NCBI GenBank assembly: GCA_963558075.1
Contig: CAUWFN010000010.1
Location: 1 to 64,000 of the forward strand
Direction: 5' to 3'
DNA: 64,000 bases
Origin: CALHKP01 sp963558075
Lineage (GTDB): Bacteria; Bacillota; Clostridia; Peptostreptococcales; Anaerovoracaceae
Made by a program: the position numbers and the translations under genes. Every line of letters begins with the position of its first letter. The stretch's first letter is position 1. A model generated the notes under the pieces. The model worked only from the letters and a program-made list of their open reading frames with translations. It was not told where the DNA came from and ran no database searches. Below are positions 8,052 through 15,947 of this stretch, in pieces.

Positions 8052-9371
8052 CTATTTATACTCACGTATAAGTTTTTTGTAGAAATCTACTGCCAGAGCA
8101 ATTTTGTCTACATTTATATTCTCATTTAGATTATGCACAGATGCATACTGCTGAGAATCTATGTCTATCGGAGCGAATCTTACTACAGCATCCGAAAGAT
8201 CACAGAATCTACGTGCATCAGTTCCTGCTGGAAGTATAAAAGGTGCACATGCCGCATAATCAAAAGATGCCTTTGTAATTCCTTTGATATATTCATAGCC
8301 TGCGCTATTTAGATTTGCCGGTCTGTAGTACTCCATCTCTGTTATTTCTGATGAAATGCCTGCATTTTTTGCAATCGCCTCAAGCTTCTTTATATCCTCT
8401 TCTTGGTCTTTGTCATTAACACATCTTAGGAAGTATTCTACGCTTGCGCCCCCATCCTCTGCACTTTCCAGTTTTCTGAATGTGCCCGATGTTCCAAGCA
8501 TTTCACCTGCAGCTGCATTTAGCTTTGGAATTATCTTCACAAGAAGGCCTGAGAAAATATTAAGATGTGAAAATATGAACTTCATCGGAAAACTCATATG
8601 AGGTGCAAGGCCCTCAAACATAGCCCTAAGCTCAGGATGCATGCGTCTTATGAACGGTTTTGTTTTTTCTACTTCTGTTATGAAGTTAGCTATTTTCACC
8701 GCTGGTGTTTTGGAATCTGCAGCAAGGCCTGTGTGACCTGTATTCTTTGATGCTGTAAATTTCATTACGCATCTTCCCTTTTCGTGAACGGCCATCATAG
8801 CGCATTTTTTATCGATTCCTGCCATCGGAGGGTCTATTATTGCTCCGCCTTCATCAATTATCCATTCAAACTCAATATTGTTTTCTCTGAAATAATCAAG
8901 GGCAAGTAGCGCTCCATCTCCTGCTATCTCCTCGTTGTGAGAGGAAAAAAGATAGACATTTGTACTTGGAACAAAACCTTCTGTCAAAAGCTCCTGCAGG
9001 GCTGTAAACTCTGCAAACAGAGGAGTTTTTGTATCTACGGTTCCCCTTCCCCACAGTTTTTCTGAGGCAATTTCTCCAGAAAAAGCATCGTGCTCCCACT
9101 CACCTTCTGCATCTACTACATCGTGGTGAGACATGAGCATTACATTTCTTGTCTCATCTTTTCCCTTCAGCTTGTATAGCCATGCGTCATCACCGAGAAT
9201 CACAAGCTCCGCCTCCGAAACAAACATCGGAAACAGATCTTTGATTACTTCTCTTAGTTTAAAAAATTCTTCCTGTTCAAATCTGTCTTTTACAGATACT
9301 GTTTTGCACTGTATCATCCTAGACAGACGCTCTGCATAATATATATCTCTACTACTTGCCAAATTACTCAC
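8052..9371 (-). CDS. M20-family metallopeptidase
   Basis: A 439-residue zinc peptidase of the M20 family, nearest in look to the carboxypeptidase S/PM20D1 type that hydrolyses N-acyl amino acids or peptides. Metal and catalytic motifs are SHHDVVDAE, GRGTVDTK, SSHNEEIAGDGA and DEGGA. No signal peptide is seen, so it should act in the cytosol. The start is a GTG at 9371 overlapping the transporter stop by 8 nt; a TTG at 9362 is better spaced from AGGGG and is a fair alternative. It is the last gene of a three-gene operon and may process what the transporter brings in. Confidence 0.85.
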   Translation of the reverse strand: MSNLASSRDIYYAERLSRMIQCKTVSVKDRFEQEEFFKLREVIKDLFPMFVSEAELVILGDDAWLYKLKGKDETRNVMLMSHHDVVDAEGEWEHDAFSGEIASEKLWGRGTVDTKTPLFAEFTALQELLTEGFVPSTNVYLFSSHNEEIAGDGALLALDYFRENNIEFEWIIDEGGAIIDPPMAGIDKKCAMMAVHEKGRCVMKFTASKNTGHTGLAADSKTPAVKIANFITEVEKTKPFIRRMHPELRAMFEGLAPHMSFPMKFIFSHLNIFSGLLVKIIPKLNAAAGEMLGTSGTFRKLESAEDGGASVEYFLRCVNDKDQEEDIKKLEAIAKNAGISSEITEMEYYRPANLNSAGYEYIKGITKASFDYAACAPFILPAGTDARRFCDLSDAVVRFAPIDIDSQQYASVHNLNENINVDKIALAVDFYKKLIREYK

Positions 9372-10728
9372 CCCTATACTGCTTCGGATTGTTTATAACA
9401 TCCAGAACTTCTTTTTCCTTATATCTTAGGAATGCGATTATAGAAAGTATGCTAAATACAGCACCGAAAACTGCTGTCAGCTTAAGACCTGACACGCCGA
9501 TATTTTCGCCTGTAGCTGCACCTATAACTATAAGTGATGGTACTATCATTATTGCCAGGGAATTTCCCATCTTAACGATAAAGCTTCTTGCTGCACCAAA
9601 TATACCCTCCTGATTTACGCCTGTTGTGACTGTATCATACTGGATAACATCTGCCATCATAGAGCCCGGCAGAACGTTCAATACTGCAAACGGGAAAGAT
9701 ACAAACAATGCAAATATACACGCCATGAGAAGCTTGTTTCCAGGAAGAAAATCACTAAAGCAGATTACAATTTCTGCTACTGCAAATACAAGGCACCCTA
9801 AAATTATAGGGAGATTTTTGCCCTTTCTCTTTGCAAATTTATTTACAAACGGATACATTGCAAGAGAGCCTGCTATCGAAATTGCAAGGATCAAAACTGA
9901 ATAAGTCTCAGCAAGACCCATAAGCGATGTCACATAGTACATTATGCACGCCTGGAAAAATGCCATTCCTGTGTTTTCTAGTAGCTGTCCCAGTGTAACG
10001 ATTCTGAAGTGTTCGTTTGAGAATGCATGCTTTAGCGACTGTGCCAAAGTTACATTTGGAACAACCGAGTGAACATAGTCCTTTTCTTTTATCGTAAATG
10101 CAGGGACTAGTAGCAAAATAATACCGATAACAGTATAAACTGCAAAAGTTATTCTCCAAGATGAAAGAGCATCAAAACCGCTGCTCTTGAAGCCGCCTAC
10201 AATCAGCGGTGTAACATATCCAAGGGCACTTCCTGTAACAAAGAAAAATGAGCTCACTGTATATGCATTCACCCTCATAGGACCTTCCTGAATCATCTCC
10301 GGAATAAGAGCGTTGTGAGGGATCATGTAAAGTGTGAAGAAGAAATAATATCCCCACATAAAAATTGCAATCCATGCCGCATTTACCATGCTTATGCTTG
10401 ATGTAGGCACGCAGAATATCATAAGGGCGCAGAGACCAAATGGCACCGCTGCCCTTTTCATCATTGGAATTCTGCGTCCGTTTTTGTTTTTGCTTTTATC
10501 TGAGAATGATGCAATCAGAGGATCTGTAACTGCATCTATTATGTGGCCTACTGCCTTAATCATTCCTATTATAGTAAGAAATCCAAGCACAACCGTTCCC
10601 TGAGGAATCAGGTTAGGAAGACCTGAGGTTTCTGACGGCTGATAGAAATATATGAGATAGTTATTCAGCATCGTAGTAAAAAGGCCTACTGCAAACTGCG
10701 GAAGACATAGAATAACTATCAGTTTCAT
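9364..10728 (-). CDS. GPH/MelB-like MFS transporter, apparent frameshift at 5' end
   Basis: A polytopic protein of at least 454 residues, with about 12 membrane segments. It has the GPH (glycoside-pentoside-hexuronide:cation symporter) signature DAVTDPLIASFSDK followed by GRRIP. The substrate cannot be read from sequence; the neighbouring peptidase suggests an amino-acid conjugate, peptide or glycoside. The ATG at 10728 has no ribosome-binding site. A much better ATG with AGGTGG lies at 10774, but it is in another frame; see the next entry. The gene lies between an ATC-hydrolase-like gene and the M20 gene, with short gaps or overlaps. Confidence 0.85.
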   Translation of the reverse strand: MKLIVILCLPQFAVGLFTTMLNNYLIYFYQPSETSGLPNLIPQGTVVLGFLTIIGMIKAVGHIIDAVTDPLIASFSDKSKNKNGRRIPMMKRAAVPFGLCALMIFCVPTSSISMVNAAWIAIFMWGYYFFFTLYMIPHNALIPEMIQEGPMRVNAYTVSSFFFVTGSALGYVTPLIVGGFKSSGFDALSSWRITFAVYTVIGIILLLVPAFTIKEKDYVHSVVPNVTLAQSLKHAFSNEHFRIVTLGQLLENTGMAFFQACIMYYVTSLMGLAETYSVLILAISIAGSLAMYPFVNKFAKRKGKNLPIILGCLVFAVAEIVICFSDFLPGNKLLMACIFALFVSFPFAVLNVLPGSMMADVIQYDTVTTGVNQEGIFGAARSFIVKMGNSLAIMIVPSLIVIGAATGENIGVSGLKLTAVFGAVFSILSIIAFLRYKEKEVLDVINNPKQYRGE

Positions 10729-10774
10729 GGTTATCTTTTTTTGCCCAAGTCCGGCTGTTTTTTTCTGCTGTCAT
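10729..10774 (-). other. Out-of-frame start of the GPH transporter with two A7 tracts
   Basis: The ATG at 10774-10772 has AGGTGG just upstream and starts 8 nt after the preceding stop, as an operon gene should. Its frame runs only 37 codons before a stop. Two runs of seven A lie on the coding strand, at 10764-10758 and 10742-10736. One A fewer in either run joins this start to the transporter frame, giving MTAEKTAGLGQKKITMKL or MTAEKNSRTWAKKITMKL. This is a sequencing error, a real inactivating or phase-variable indel, or transcriptional slippage. Confidence 0.65.
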
Positions 10775-10782
10775 TACGCCAC

Positions 10783-11286
10783 CTATTTTATATTAGACTT
10801 CTTGTAGCGAAGTGCACATACATCATCACCTTTTGCAATAGCCTTTGGAAGTTCTAGACGTGCATCAAAGCAGCTGCCGATTCCATGATCTCCGCACATT
10901 GCAATATCACAAAGCATTGCAATTTCCTCATCTGTAGCACCAGCTTTCTGCCATGCTTTTACAAGAGGACAGTAATGAAAATCAAGATACAGTGTATCAT
11001 CTGTATTTTCTACAAGGTCCATTTCAAAGACCCATCTTGCAGCTTTTGTAAACAGAGTTTTGCGAAGACCTTTGAGACTCTTTGTTCCCGCTTTAGCCAC
11101 AAGGTCATTTCCTTGGGAAATTCCGCATCTTTTGATTGCTGCACTTGAGAATTCTTCTGGGTCAAGTCCCTGTTTCTTTGCCTCATCTACGAGAAGATAA
11201 AGCCACAGCGCTCTGTGCTCCAAAAGCTCTCTGATTTTCACAATAAGTTTGTTTTTGATTTTTGCCTCATTAACAATTTTTGACAT
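10783..11286 (-). CDS. L-2-amino-thiazoline-4-carboxylate hydrolase-like protein
   Basis: A protein of about 167 residues resembling the ATC hydrolase family (PF14196). The founding members open the ring of L-2-amino-thiazoline-4-carboxylate to N-carbamoyl-cysteine, but the many clostridial relatives are uncharacterised. Recognisable parts are FHYCPLVKAW in the middle and CDIAMCGDHGIGSCF near the C-terminus, rich in Cys and His. I start at the ATG at 11286, 9 nt after AAAGGA; a TTG at 11295 is also in frame. It is the first gene of an operon with a GPH transporter and an M20 hydrolase. The classical ATC pathway also pairs this hydrolase with an M20-type carbamoylase, so a related thioether or carbamoyl substrate is conceivable but unproven. 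Confidence 0.75.
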   Translation of the reverse strand: MSKIVNEAKIKNKLIVKIRELLEHRALWLYLLVDEAKKQGLDPEEFSSAAIKRCGISQGNDLVAKAGTKSLKGLRKTLFTKAARWVFEMDLVENTDDTLYLDFHYCPLVKAWQKAGATDEEIAMLCDIAMCGDHGIGSCFDARLELPKAIAKGDDVCALRYKKSNIK

Positions 11287-11420
11287 AACTACCAATCCTT
11301 TCTTTTAACATACAAACCCAATATATTTGTTAAAAATATTTTCTATGTAGTAGATATTGTATCATATTTTTACAGTTTTGCACCCTTTTCTTTACTTTAC
11401 TTTGCTGACACTTTGCTTAC

Positions 11421-11449
11421 TTGATTTCTTTACACATAAACAGTATACT
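11421..11449 (+). promoter_or_regulatory. Promoter of the aldehyde dehydrogenase gene
   Basis: TTGATT (11421-11426), 17 nt, TATACT (11444-11449). The leader to the ATG at 11554 is about 95 nt and ends in AAAGGGG before the start. Confidence 0.7.
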
Positions 11450-11553
11450 TAAAAATATTGAACTTCTTATGTGCCTGGGCCGGATCTAAATAATATCCGT
11501 AAATCAAACAAAAACAGGCTTAACAAAATCCGGCAAAAGAAAGGGGAATTGAT

Positions 11554-12912
11554 ATGAACATTGATAAACAAAGACAGTTCTTTGAGACAGGTAAGACATT
11601 AGATGTAGAATACAGAATCAAAGCTCTCCACAAGCTTCAGGTGTGGATCGATGTAAACGAAAAAAGAATCGAGGAAGCTCTTGCATCAGACCTTGGAAAA
11701 TCAGACCTAGAAAGCTATATGAGTGAAATAGGAATGGTAAAAAGTGAGCTTTCATTTCAGCTTTCCCATATAAGAAAATGGGCAAAAAAGCATTATGTAA
11801 AAACTCCTTTAGCTCAGTTTAGAGCTACTTCTTATGAAGTGTGCGAGCCCTACGGCGTAGTTTTGATTATGGCTCCATGGAACTATCCGTTCCTACTTAA
11901 TATAGATCCTATGATTGGTGCTGTTGCTGCGGGAAATACTGTTGTTGTAAAACCGTCTGCATATTCTCCTGCCACATCAAAGCTAATCTGCGAGATGATC
12001 GGCGAGTGTTTTGACGAGGGCCATGTGCTTGGAGTCGAGGGTGGACGTAAGGTTAACGAAGAGCTTATGGATATGAAGTTTGATTATATCTTCTTTACAG
12101 GAAGCGTTAATGTCGGACGACAGGTTATGGAAAAAGCCGCAAGAAATCTAACACCGGTTACGCTAGAGCTCGGAGGAAAGAGCCCTTGCCTCATAGACGA
12201 AAACTGCGATTTAAAAATGGCAGCAAAGCGAATACTCTTTGGAAAGTATCTAAACAGCGGTCAGACATGTGTTGCACCTGACTATCTGCTTATAAAGAAA
12301 GGCATGGAAGATGAATTCTTCAAATATGCTCACTGCATGACTCGAAAATTCTTTGGAAAAGAGCCCCTAAAGAATCCTGATCTTCCTCATATTGTAAATC
12401 AGAAACATTATGACAGGCTAAAGGCTCACATGCTTCAAAATGAGTTTGAAGTTGGAGGAGGCTTTGATGATGAAAAGCTTCTTATAGAGCCTTCTGTAAC
12501 AAAGGTAACAGACCTTAACAGCTCATTGATGCAGGAAGAAATCTTTGGACCTGTGCTCCCGGTTTTGACTTATGAAACTATCGATGAGGCTATCGAGATT
12601 ATACACAAATTTGAAAAACCTCTTGCATTTTATCTGTTCACAAGAGATAAGGCTGTAATAGACAAGGTTCACAGCCAGGTAAGCTTTGGTGGCGGCTGTG
12701 TAAATGATACAATCATTCACCTAGCAAGCTCAAGACTCGGATTTGGCGGAACTGGTCAAAGCGGCACTGGAAGCTATCACGGCAAGAAGAGTTTTGAGAC
12801 CTTCTCTCACAAAAAAAGCATCGTAAACAAAGCAACATGGATTGACCTTCCGTTCAGATATCATCCTTATACAAAAGCAAACAAAAAAATAATCAAGCTG
12901 TTTATGAAATAA
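11554..12912 (+). CDS. Aldehyde dehydrogenase (class 3-like)
   Basis: A 452-residue NAD(P)-dependent aldehyde dehydrogenase that oxidises an aldehyde to the carboxylic acid. Catalytic residues are Asn110 in PWNYP, Glu205 in LELGGKSP and Cys239 in SGQTCVAPDY. FTGSVNVG (181-188) is the cofactor-binding turn. The short length and missing long N-terminal arm fit the class 3/fatty aldehyde group. It is transcribed alone from its own promoter and closed by a strong terminator. The natural substrate is unknown. Confidence 0.9.
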   Translation: MNIDKQRQFFETGKTLDVEYRIKALHKLQVWIDVNEKRIEEALASDLGKSDLESYMSEIGMVKSELSFQLSHIRKWAKKHYVKTPLAQFRATSYEVCEPYGVVLIMAPWNYPFLLNIDPMIGAVAAGNTVVVKPSAYSPATSKLICEMIGECFDEGHVLGVEGGRKVNEELMDMKFDYIFFTGSVNVGRQVMEKAARNLTPVTLELGGKSPCLIDENCDLKMAAKRILFGKYLNSGQTCVAPDYLLIKKGMEDEFFKYAHCMTRKFFGKEPLKNPDLPHIVNQKHYDRLKAHMLQNEFEVGGGFDDEKLLIEPSVTKVTDLNSSLMQEEIFGPVLPVLTYETIDEAIEIIHKFEKPLAFYLFTRDKAVIDKVHSQVSFGGGCVNDTIIHLASSRLGFGGTGQSGTGSYHGKKSFETFSHKKSIVNKATWIDLPFRYHPYTKANKKIIKLFMK

Positions 12913-12925
12913 CTTAACTAAAACA

Positions 12926-12971
12926 AAATGAGCTTCCCTATCGAGTTTAAATCGTAACCGGAAGCTCATTT
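12926..12971. terminator. Terminator shared by aldehyde dehydrogenase and YunC-like genes
   Basis: A perfect 12-bp stem (12926-12937 with 12960-12971) stands between two converging genes, with weak A/T tails on both sides. Confidence 0.75.
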
Positions 12972-13010
12972 AATTATACTTTTAATTTTTACATCCAAAT
13001 CGTTTATATT

Positions 13011-13313
13011 CTATGCGTTTAGTTTTGCGACAGCCTCTGCACCTGTCATTCCCACTTCAACGCCAAGCTCTGCAGCTTTTGCTGAAACAGCCTTAACAGG
13101 GTTTGCAAGAGTTTCCTCGAAACAGCTTCCACCTACTACTGCTGCTGCATCTTCAAATCCCTCTGCTGCTGCCATATTAAGATATCCGCACATAACATAG
13201 CCTTTTTTGCAAAGGATTACTATCATATTAGGATGACCTTCTCCTCCGGGACTGCAAATTCTAAGACCCTCAACCATCTGACCATTAACTTCTAGCATTT
13301 CTATCTGCATCAT
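13011..13313 (-). CDS. YunC-like DUF1805 protein
   Basis: A 100-residue protein resembling the YunC family (DUF1805, PF08827). The GKVEGLRI-like N-terminal strand and the ILCKKGYVMCGYLNMAAAE segment match the family; the biochemical role is not known. The ATG at 13313 follows AGGAGG by 7 nt. It appears to be a single-gene unit or the end of one, with the shared terminator just downstream. Confidence 0.7.
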   Translation of the reverse strand: MMQIEMLEVNGQMVEGLRICSPGGEGHPNMIVILCKKGYVMCGYLNMAAAEGFEDAAAVVGGSCFEETLANPVKAVSAKAAELGVEVGMTGAEAVAKLNA

Positions 13314-13394
13314 AACGCATCCTCCTTTTTGCTTAGTTCTTATATTTTCATTATATATTACTCTAACAAATTACAAAAGAAAAAAATTCATCTA

Positions 13395-13616
13395 CTACTT
13401 TTCTGAATCAGATTCTACATCCTCAGGAACATACTTAGGAATGTATTTATATATGCGATATAGGTCTTGTATAAAAGGAACCGTTATCAAAATAAGGCTA
13501 ATCACAATAGATGACTTCATGCTGAACTGTGAAAAAAGGCAGTAGAGTATTGTAAAAACAAGAAGTGCCGATGTTACAAGTAAATCGAACAAATAACGTT
13601 TGCGAAGATTCTTCAT
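13395..13616 (-). CDS. Small membrane protein, unknown function
   Basis: A protein of about 73 residues with two hydrophobic segments (about 9-24 and 32-48 from the chosen start) and a charged tail ending in Asp/Glu/Ser/Lys. I do not recognise a family. The ATG at 13616 is preferred because AAAGGGGGC lies about 8 nt upstream; an in-frame ATG at 13649 lacks such a site. Confidence 0.6.
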   Translation of the reverse strand: MKNLRKRYLFDLLVTSALLVFTILYCLFSQFSMKSSIVISLILITVPFIQDLYRIYKYIPKYVPEDVESDSEK

Positions 13617-13773
13617 ATTACACGCCCCCTTTTTTATATGAAATTTCATTAAGTTTTTATAATTTTCTTCATATTATCATAGCTTAAAGAGAGAGTCAAC
13701 ATAAAGCTGAATTGCGATAATTATGAACCACACTGTTTTAGTAAATAAGTACTAATCATAATTTAATTCGATT

Positions 13774-15024
13774 TTATGATTCATTCTTTAACGCTGACTT
13801 TATATATGCTTTTATCTTTTCCTTTTCGTTTTCCAGACTTCCTTTCGCTACTTCTCTAAGCACTTTTCTAAGCCAGGCGCCTATATCTCGCCCTTCTATA
13901 CCCATAGCCTTAAGATCGTTTCCGCAAATTGCAAGGCATCGCATATCAAAGCATCCAGACGCCTTTATTCTCAAAACCGATTCAGCCAAATCCTTTGCCT
14001 TTTCGTTAATAGCATTCTTTTCACAAAATGCTTTGATAAGAAGTGCTTTTCTAACATGCTCTTCAGGATGATCTATTAGCATCAATCTTAGATTTTTTTC
14101 TATCGCCGCATCATCAGTTGTCTTTTCCCAATCAGAAAACTCCTTTACACATGTAAGTATTCCTGTAGTCTCGCTAAGGAAAGCATTTGAAACCTTAAGC
14201 CTCTTTAGCACTTCCTTTGGATTTTCTACATCAAGAATCTCAAACAAGGCGGCAAATCGAATTTCAGCTCCCTCTGCACACAGGTATGTTTCCTGTAAAA
14301 AATCAGCAAAGCAGGAAAGATGTCCTGCTTTATCACATTGACCTCCAAATATAGCGCGAGAGAACACATCGCTAAATTGTAATACAACCTGTGGTGCAAA
14401 TTCGCAGACGAGCGTTTTTGATATTTCCGAAAAAATTCTCTCAGCACTGATATTCTCGAGAAGTTTACTATTTCTGACTAGTGCCTTAGCTGTCTTTTCC
14501 TCTATATCAAAGCCAAGCCTTGCAGAAAACCTCAAAGCTCTCAAAATTCTAAGAGCGTCCTCCGAAAATCGCCTATCAGGATTTCCTACAGCGCGAATTA
14601 TTTTCTTCTCTATATCTTCTCTTCCGCCATAGCGGTCAATCACATTTCCCTCAGAATCCATAGCCATCGCATTTATTGTAAAATCTCGACGCGCCATATC
14701 CTCTGATAGTTTTCCTGTAAAATCAACCCTGTCAGGGTGACGACTGTCGCTATAGCCTCTATCAATTCTATATGTCGTAATTTCGTATGGCGTATCTGCA
14801 ATAATTGCTGTAACAGTCCCATGCTTTAGTCCTGTATCAATGGTTCGAAAGTCCTTTAGCACTTCCTTTGTCTGATTAGGAAGTGCAGATGTAGCAAGAT
14901 CAAAGTCAGACGGCGGAATATCCATTAGCATATCTCTAACGCATCCGCCGACCAGGAATATTTCATAACCGTTTCTGTTAAACAGCTCTGTAAGCATTTT
15001 TATTTCTGCTGTTATGTATTTCAC
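13774..15024 (-). CDS. cca: CCA-adding tRNA nucleotidyltransferase
   Basis: A 416-residue class II nucleotidyltransferase that adds or repairs the 3' CCA end of tRNA. The head domain shows LVGGCVRDML (25-34) and the catalytic DFDLAT with its paired Asp residues. The ERRDFTINAMA-type motif appears here as ARRDFTINAMA, followed by the RIDRG-type base-recognition and EDALRILRALRFSARL neck motifs. No C-terminal HD domain is visible. The start is GTG at 15024, with GAGAGG about 11 nt upstream. It follows the BI-1 gene by 20 nt and is likely co-transcribed with it. Confidence 0.93.
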   Translation of the reverse strand: MKYITAEIKMLTELFNRNGYEIFLVGGCVRDMLMDIPPSDFDLATSALPNQTKEVLKDFRTIDTGLKHGTVTAIIADTPYEITTYRIDRGYSDSRHPDRVDFTGKLSEDMARRDFTINAMAMDSEGNVIDRYGGREDIEKKIIRAVGNPDRRFSEDALRILRALRFSARLGFDIEEKTAKALVRNSKLLENISAERIFSEISKTLVCEFAPQVVLQFSDVFSRAIFGGQCDKAGHLSCFADFLQETYLCAEGAEIRFAALFEILDVENPKEVLKRLKVSNAFLSETTGILTCVKEFSDWEKTTDDAAIEKNLRLMLIDHPEEHVRKALLIKAFCEKNAINEKAKDLAESVLRIKASGCFDMRCLAICGNDLKAMGIEGRDIGAWLRKVLREVAKGSLENEKEKIKAYIKSALKNES

Positions 15025-15044
15025 CTGTATCTGACCTCTCTTAA

Positions 15045-15710
15045 TTAGTCGTCGCTTCTTGCCATTATGCTTAGAATTCTCAGGAACAAGTTGATGATTG
15101 AAACATACATCATAGCTGCAAGGTCAACTGCATTGTCAACTGTCTTTGGTGCATCCTGTGCGTGAACCCAGTCATATCCGATATATCCACAGAAGATTAG
15201 CGCAGCAATTATATCTGTAGCTCCAAATACGTACCAGTTAAAAATCATTGCAAGAACTTCTACGATAATCAGCGCAAGCAGTGATACGAAAAGTACCCTT
15301 CCTAGCTTTCTAAAGAAAGTAGGGAAAAGTCCTCCGACAAGCATCATAACCCCTGTAACGCAAGCTGTAACCATAACAGCTCTAAATACAAGGCCTGGAT
15401 CATAAAATATCAGTACTCTTGTAAGAAGCAATCCTATAGGAAGTACCACCATGTTATATCCCAGAAAACTTACTAGTGGATTATCACTAGAATTTACTAA
15501 CATGCTTCCAGAAAAAGCAAGCACGACGTAAAGAATGAGAAATACCATCGGAGAAATTGACAGAGCAAAGCCTGCCAAAAATTTTACGATCAGAAGGTTC
15601 ATAACAAGACCGTACAGAATAACTGCACCGATCAAAAGGTTATATGAACGCTCCGAAATAATAGCGCCGTTTGCATAGCCTTGGTTTCTAATGTTCTGCA
15701 TACTTTTCAT
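15045..15710 (-). CDS. BI-1/YccA-family membrane protein
   Basis: A 221-residue protein with about seven membrane segments, of the Bax-inhibitor-1-like family. The hallmark C-terminal half YIGYDW, followed by DNAVDLAAMMYVSIINLFLRIL, is clear. Bacterial members are reported as pH-sensitive calcium leak channels or as partners of FtsH (YccA); which applies here cannot be told. AGAGAGGTG precedes the start. It sits upstream of cca in a two-gene unit. Confidence 0.85.
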   Translation of the reverse strand: MKSMQNIRNQGYANGAIISERSYNLLIGAVILYGLVMNLLIVKFLAGFALSISPMVFLILYVVLAFSGSMLVNSSDNPLVSFLGYNMVVLPIGLLLTRVLIFYDPGLVFRAVMVTACVTGVMMLVGGLFPTFFRKLGRVLFVSLLALIIVEVLAMIFNWYVFGATDIIAALIFCGYIGYDWVHAQDAPKTVDNAVDLAAMMYVSIINLFLRILSIMARSDD

Positions 15711-15816
15711 TTAAATTCACCTCTCTAAATCCTTTCAGTATGATTACTTTGTAATATACCAATTATTTTTACTTTAGTCCACAAAAAACAGCAAAATTCA
15801 TCAAACGAACAAATAA

Positions 15817-15881
15817 AACAGCCCTGCCTGCCGGACGGACTCTCTCTATCTCCGCCATCCAGCCTGCCGGGCGTTTGTTTT
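15817..15881 (-). terminator. Long imperfect terminator after isocitrate dehydrogenase
   Basis: On the minus strand an outer AAACA...GCCC stem pairs with GGGC-TGTTT, and an inner CTGGA/CGGA stem pairs with TCCG/TCCGG, with bulges. TGTTTTATTTG follows. It closes the citrate-module operon. A GCCTGCCGG direct repeat is part of the stem. Confidence 0.6.
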
Positions 15882-15947
15882 GATTGATTAAGATAAGTAT
15901 TCTACGAAGCTTCGGCTGATGAGGTGCCGAAAGGCTCCATGTATTTA

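Noticed and set aside
10736..10742. Programmed -1 ribosomal frameshift at an A7G site, dnaX style
   Set aside because: The shift needed to reach the transporter frame is +1 (one base fewer), so a -1 slip would not work. An indel or transcriptional slippage remains possible.
15821..15871. GCCTGCCGG direct repeat as a mobile-element or attachment-site remnant
   Set aside because: Both copies are parts of the terminator hairpin of the upstream gene, and no integrase or transposase is near.
15914..15933. CTGATGAG...CGAAA, resembling a hammerhead ribozyme core
   Set aside because: Stem II would have only one or two pairs, and no partner strands for stems I and III or a cleavage site are present. 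It is better read as a short hairpin in the 3' region of the isocitrate dehydrogenase gene.
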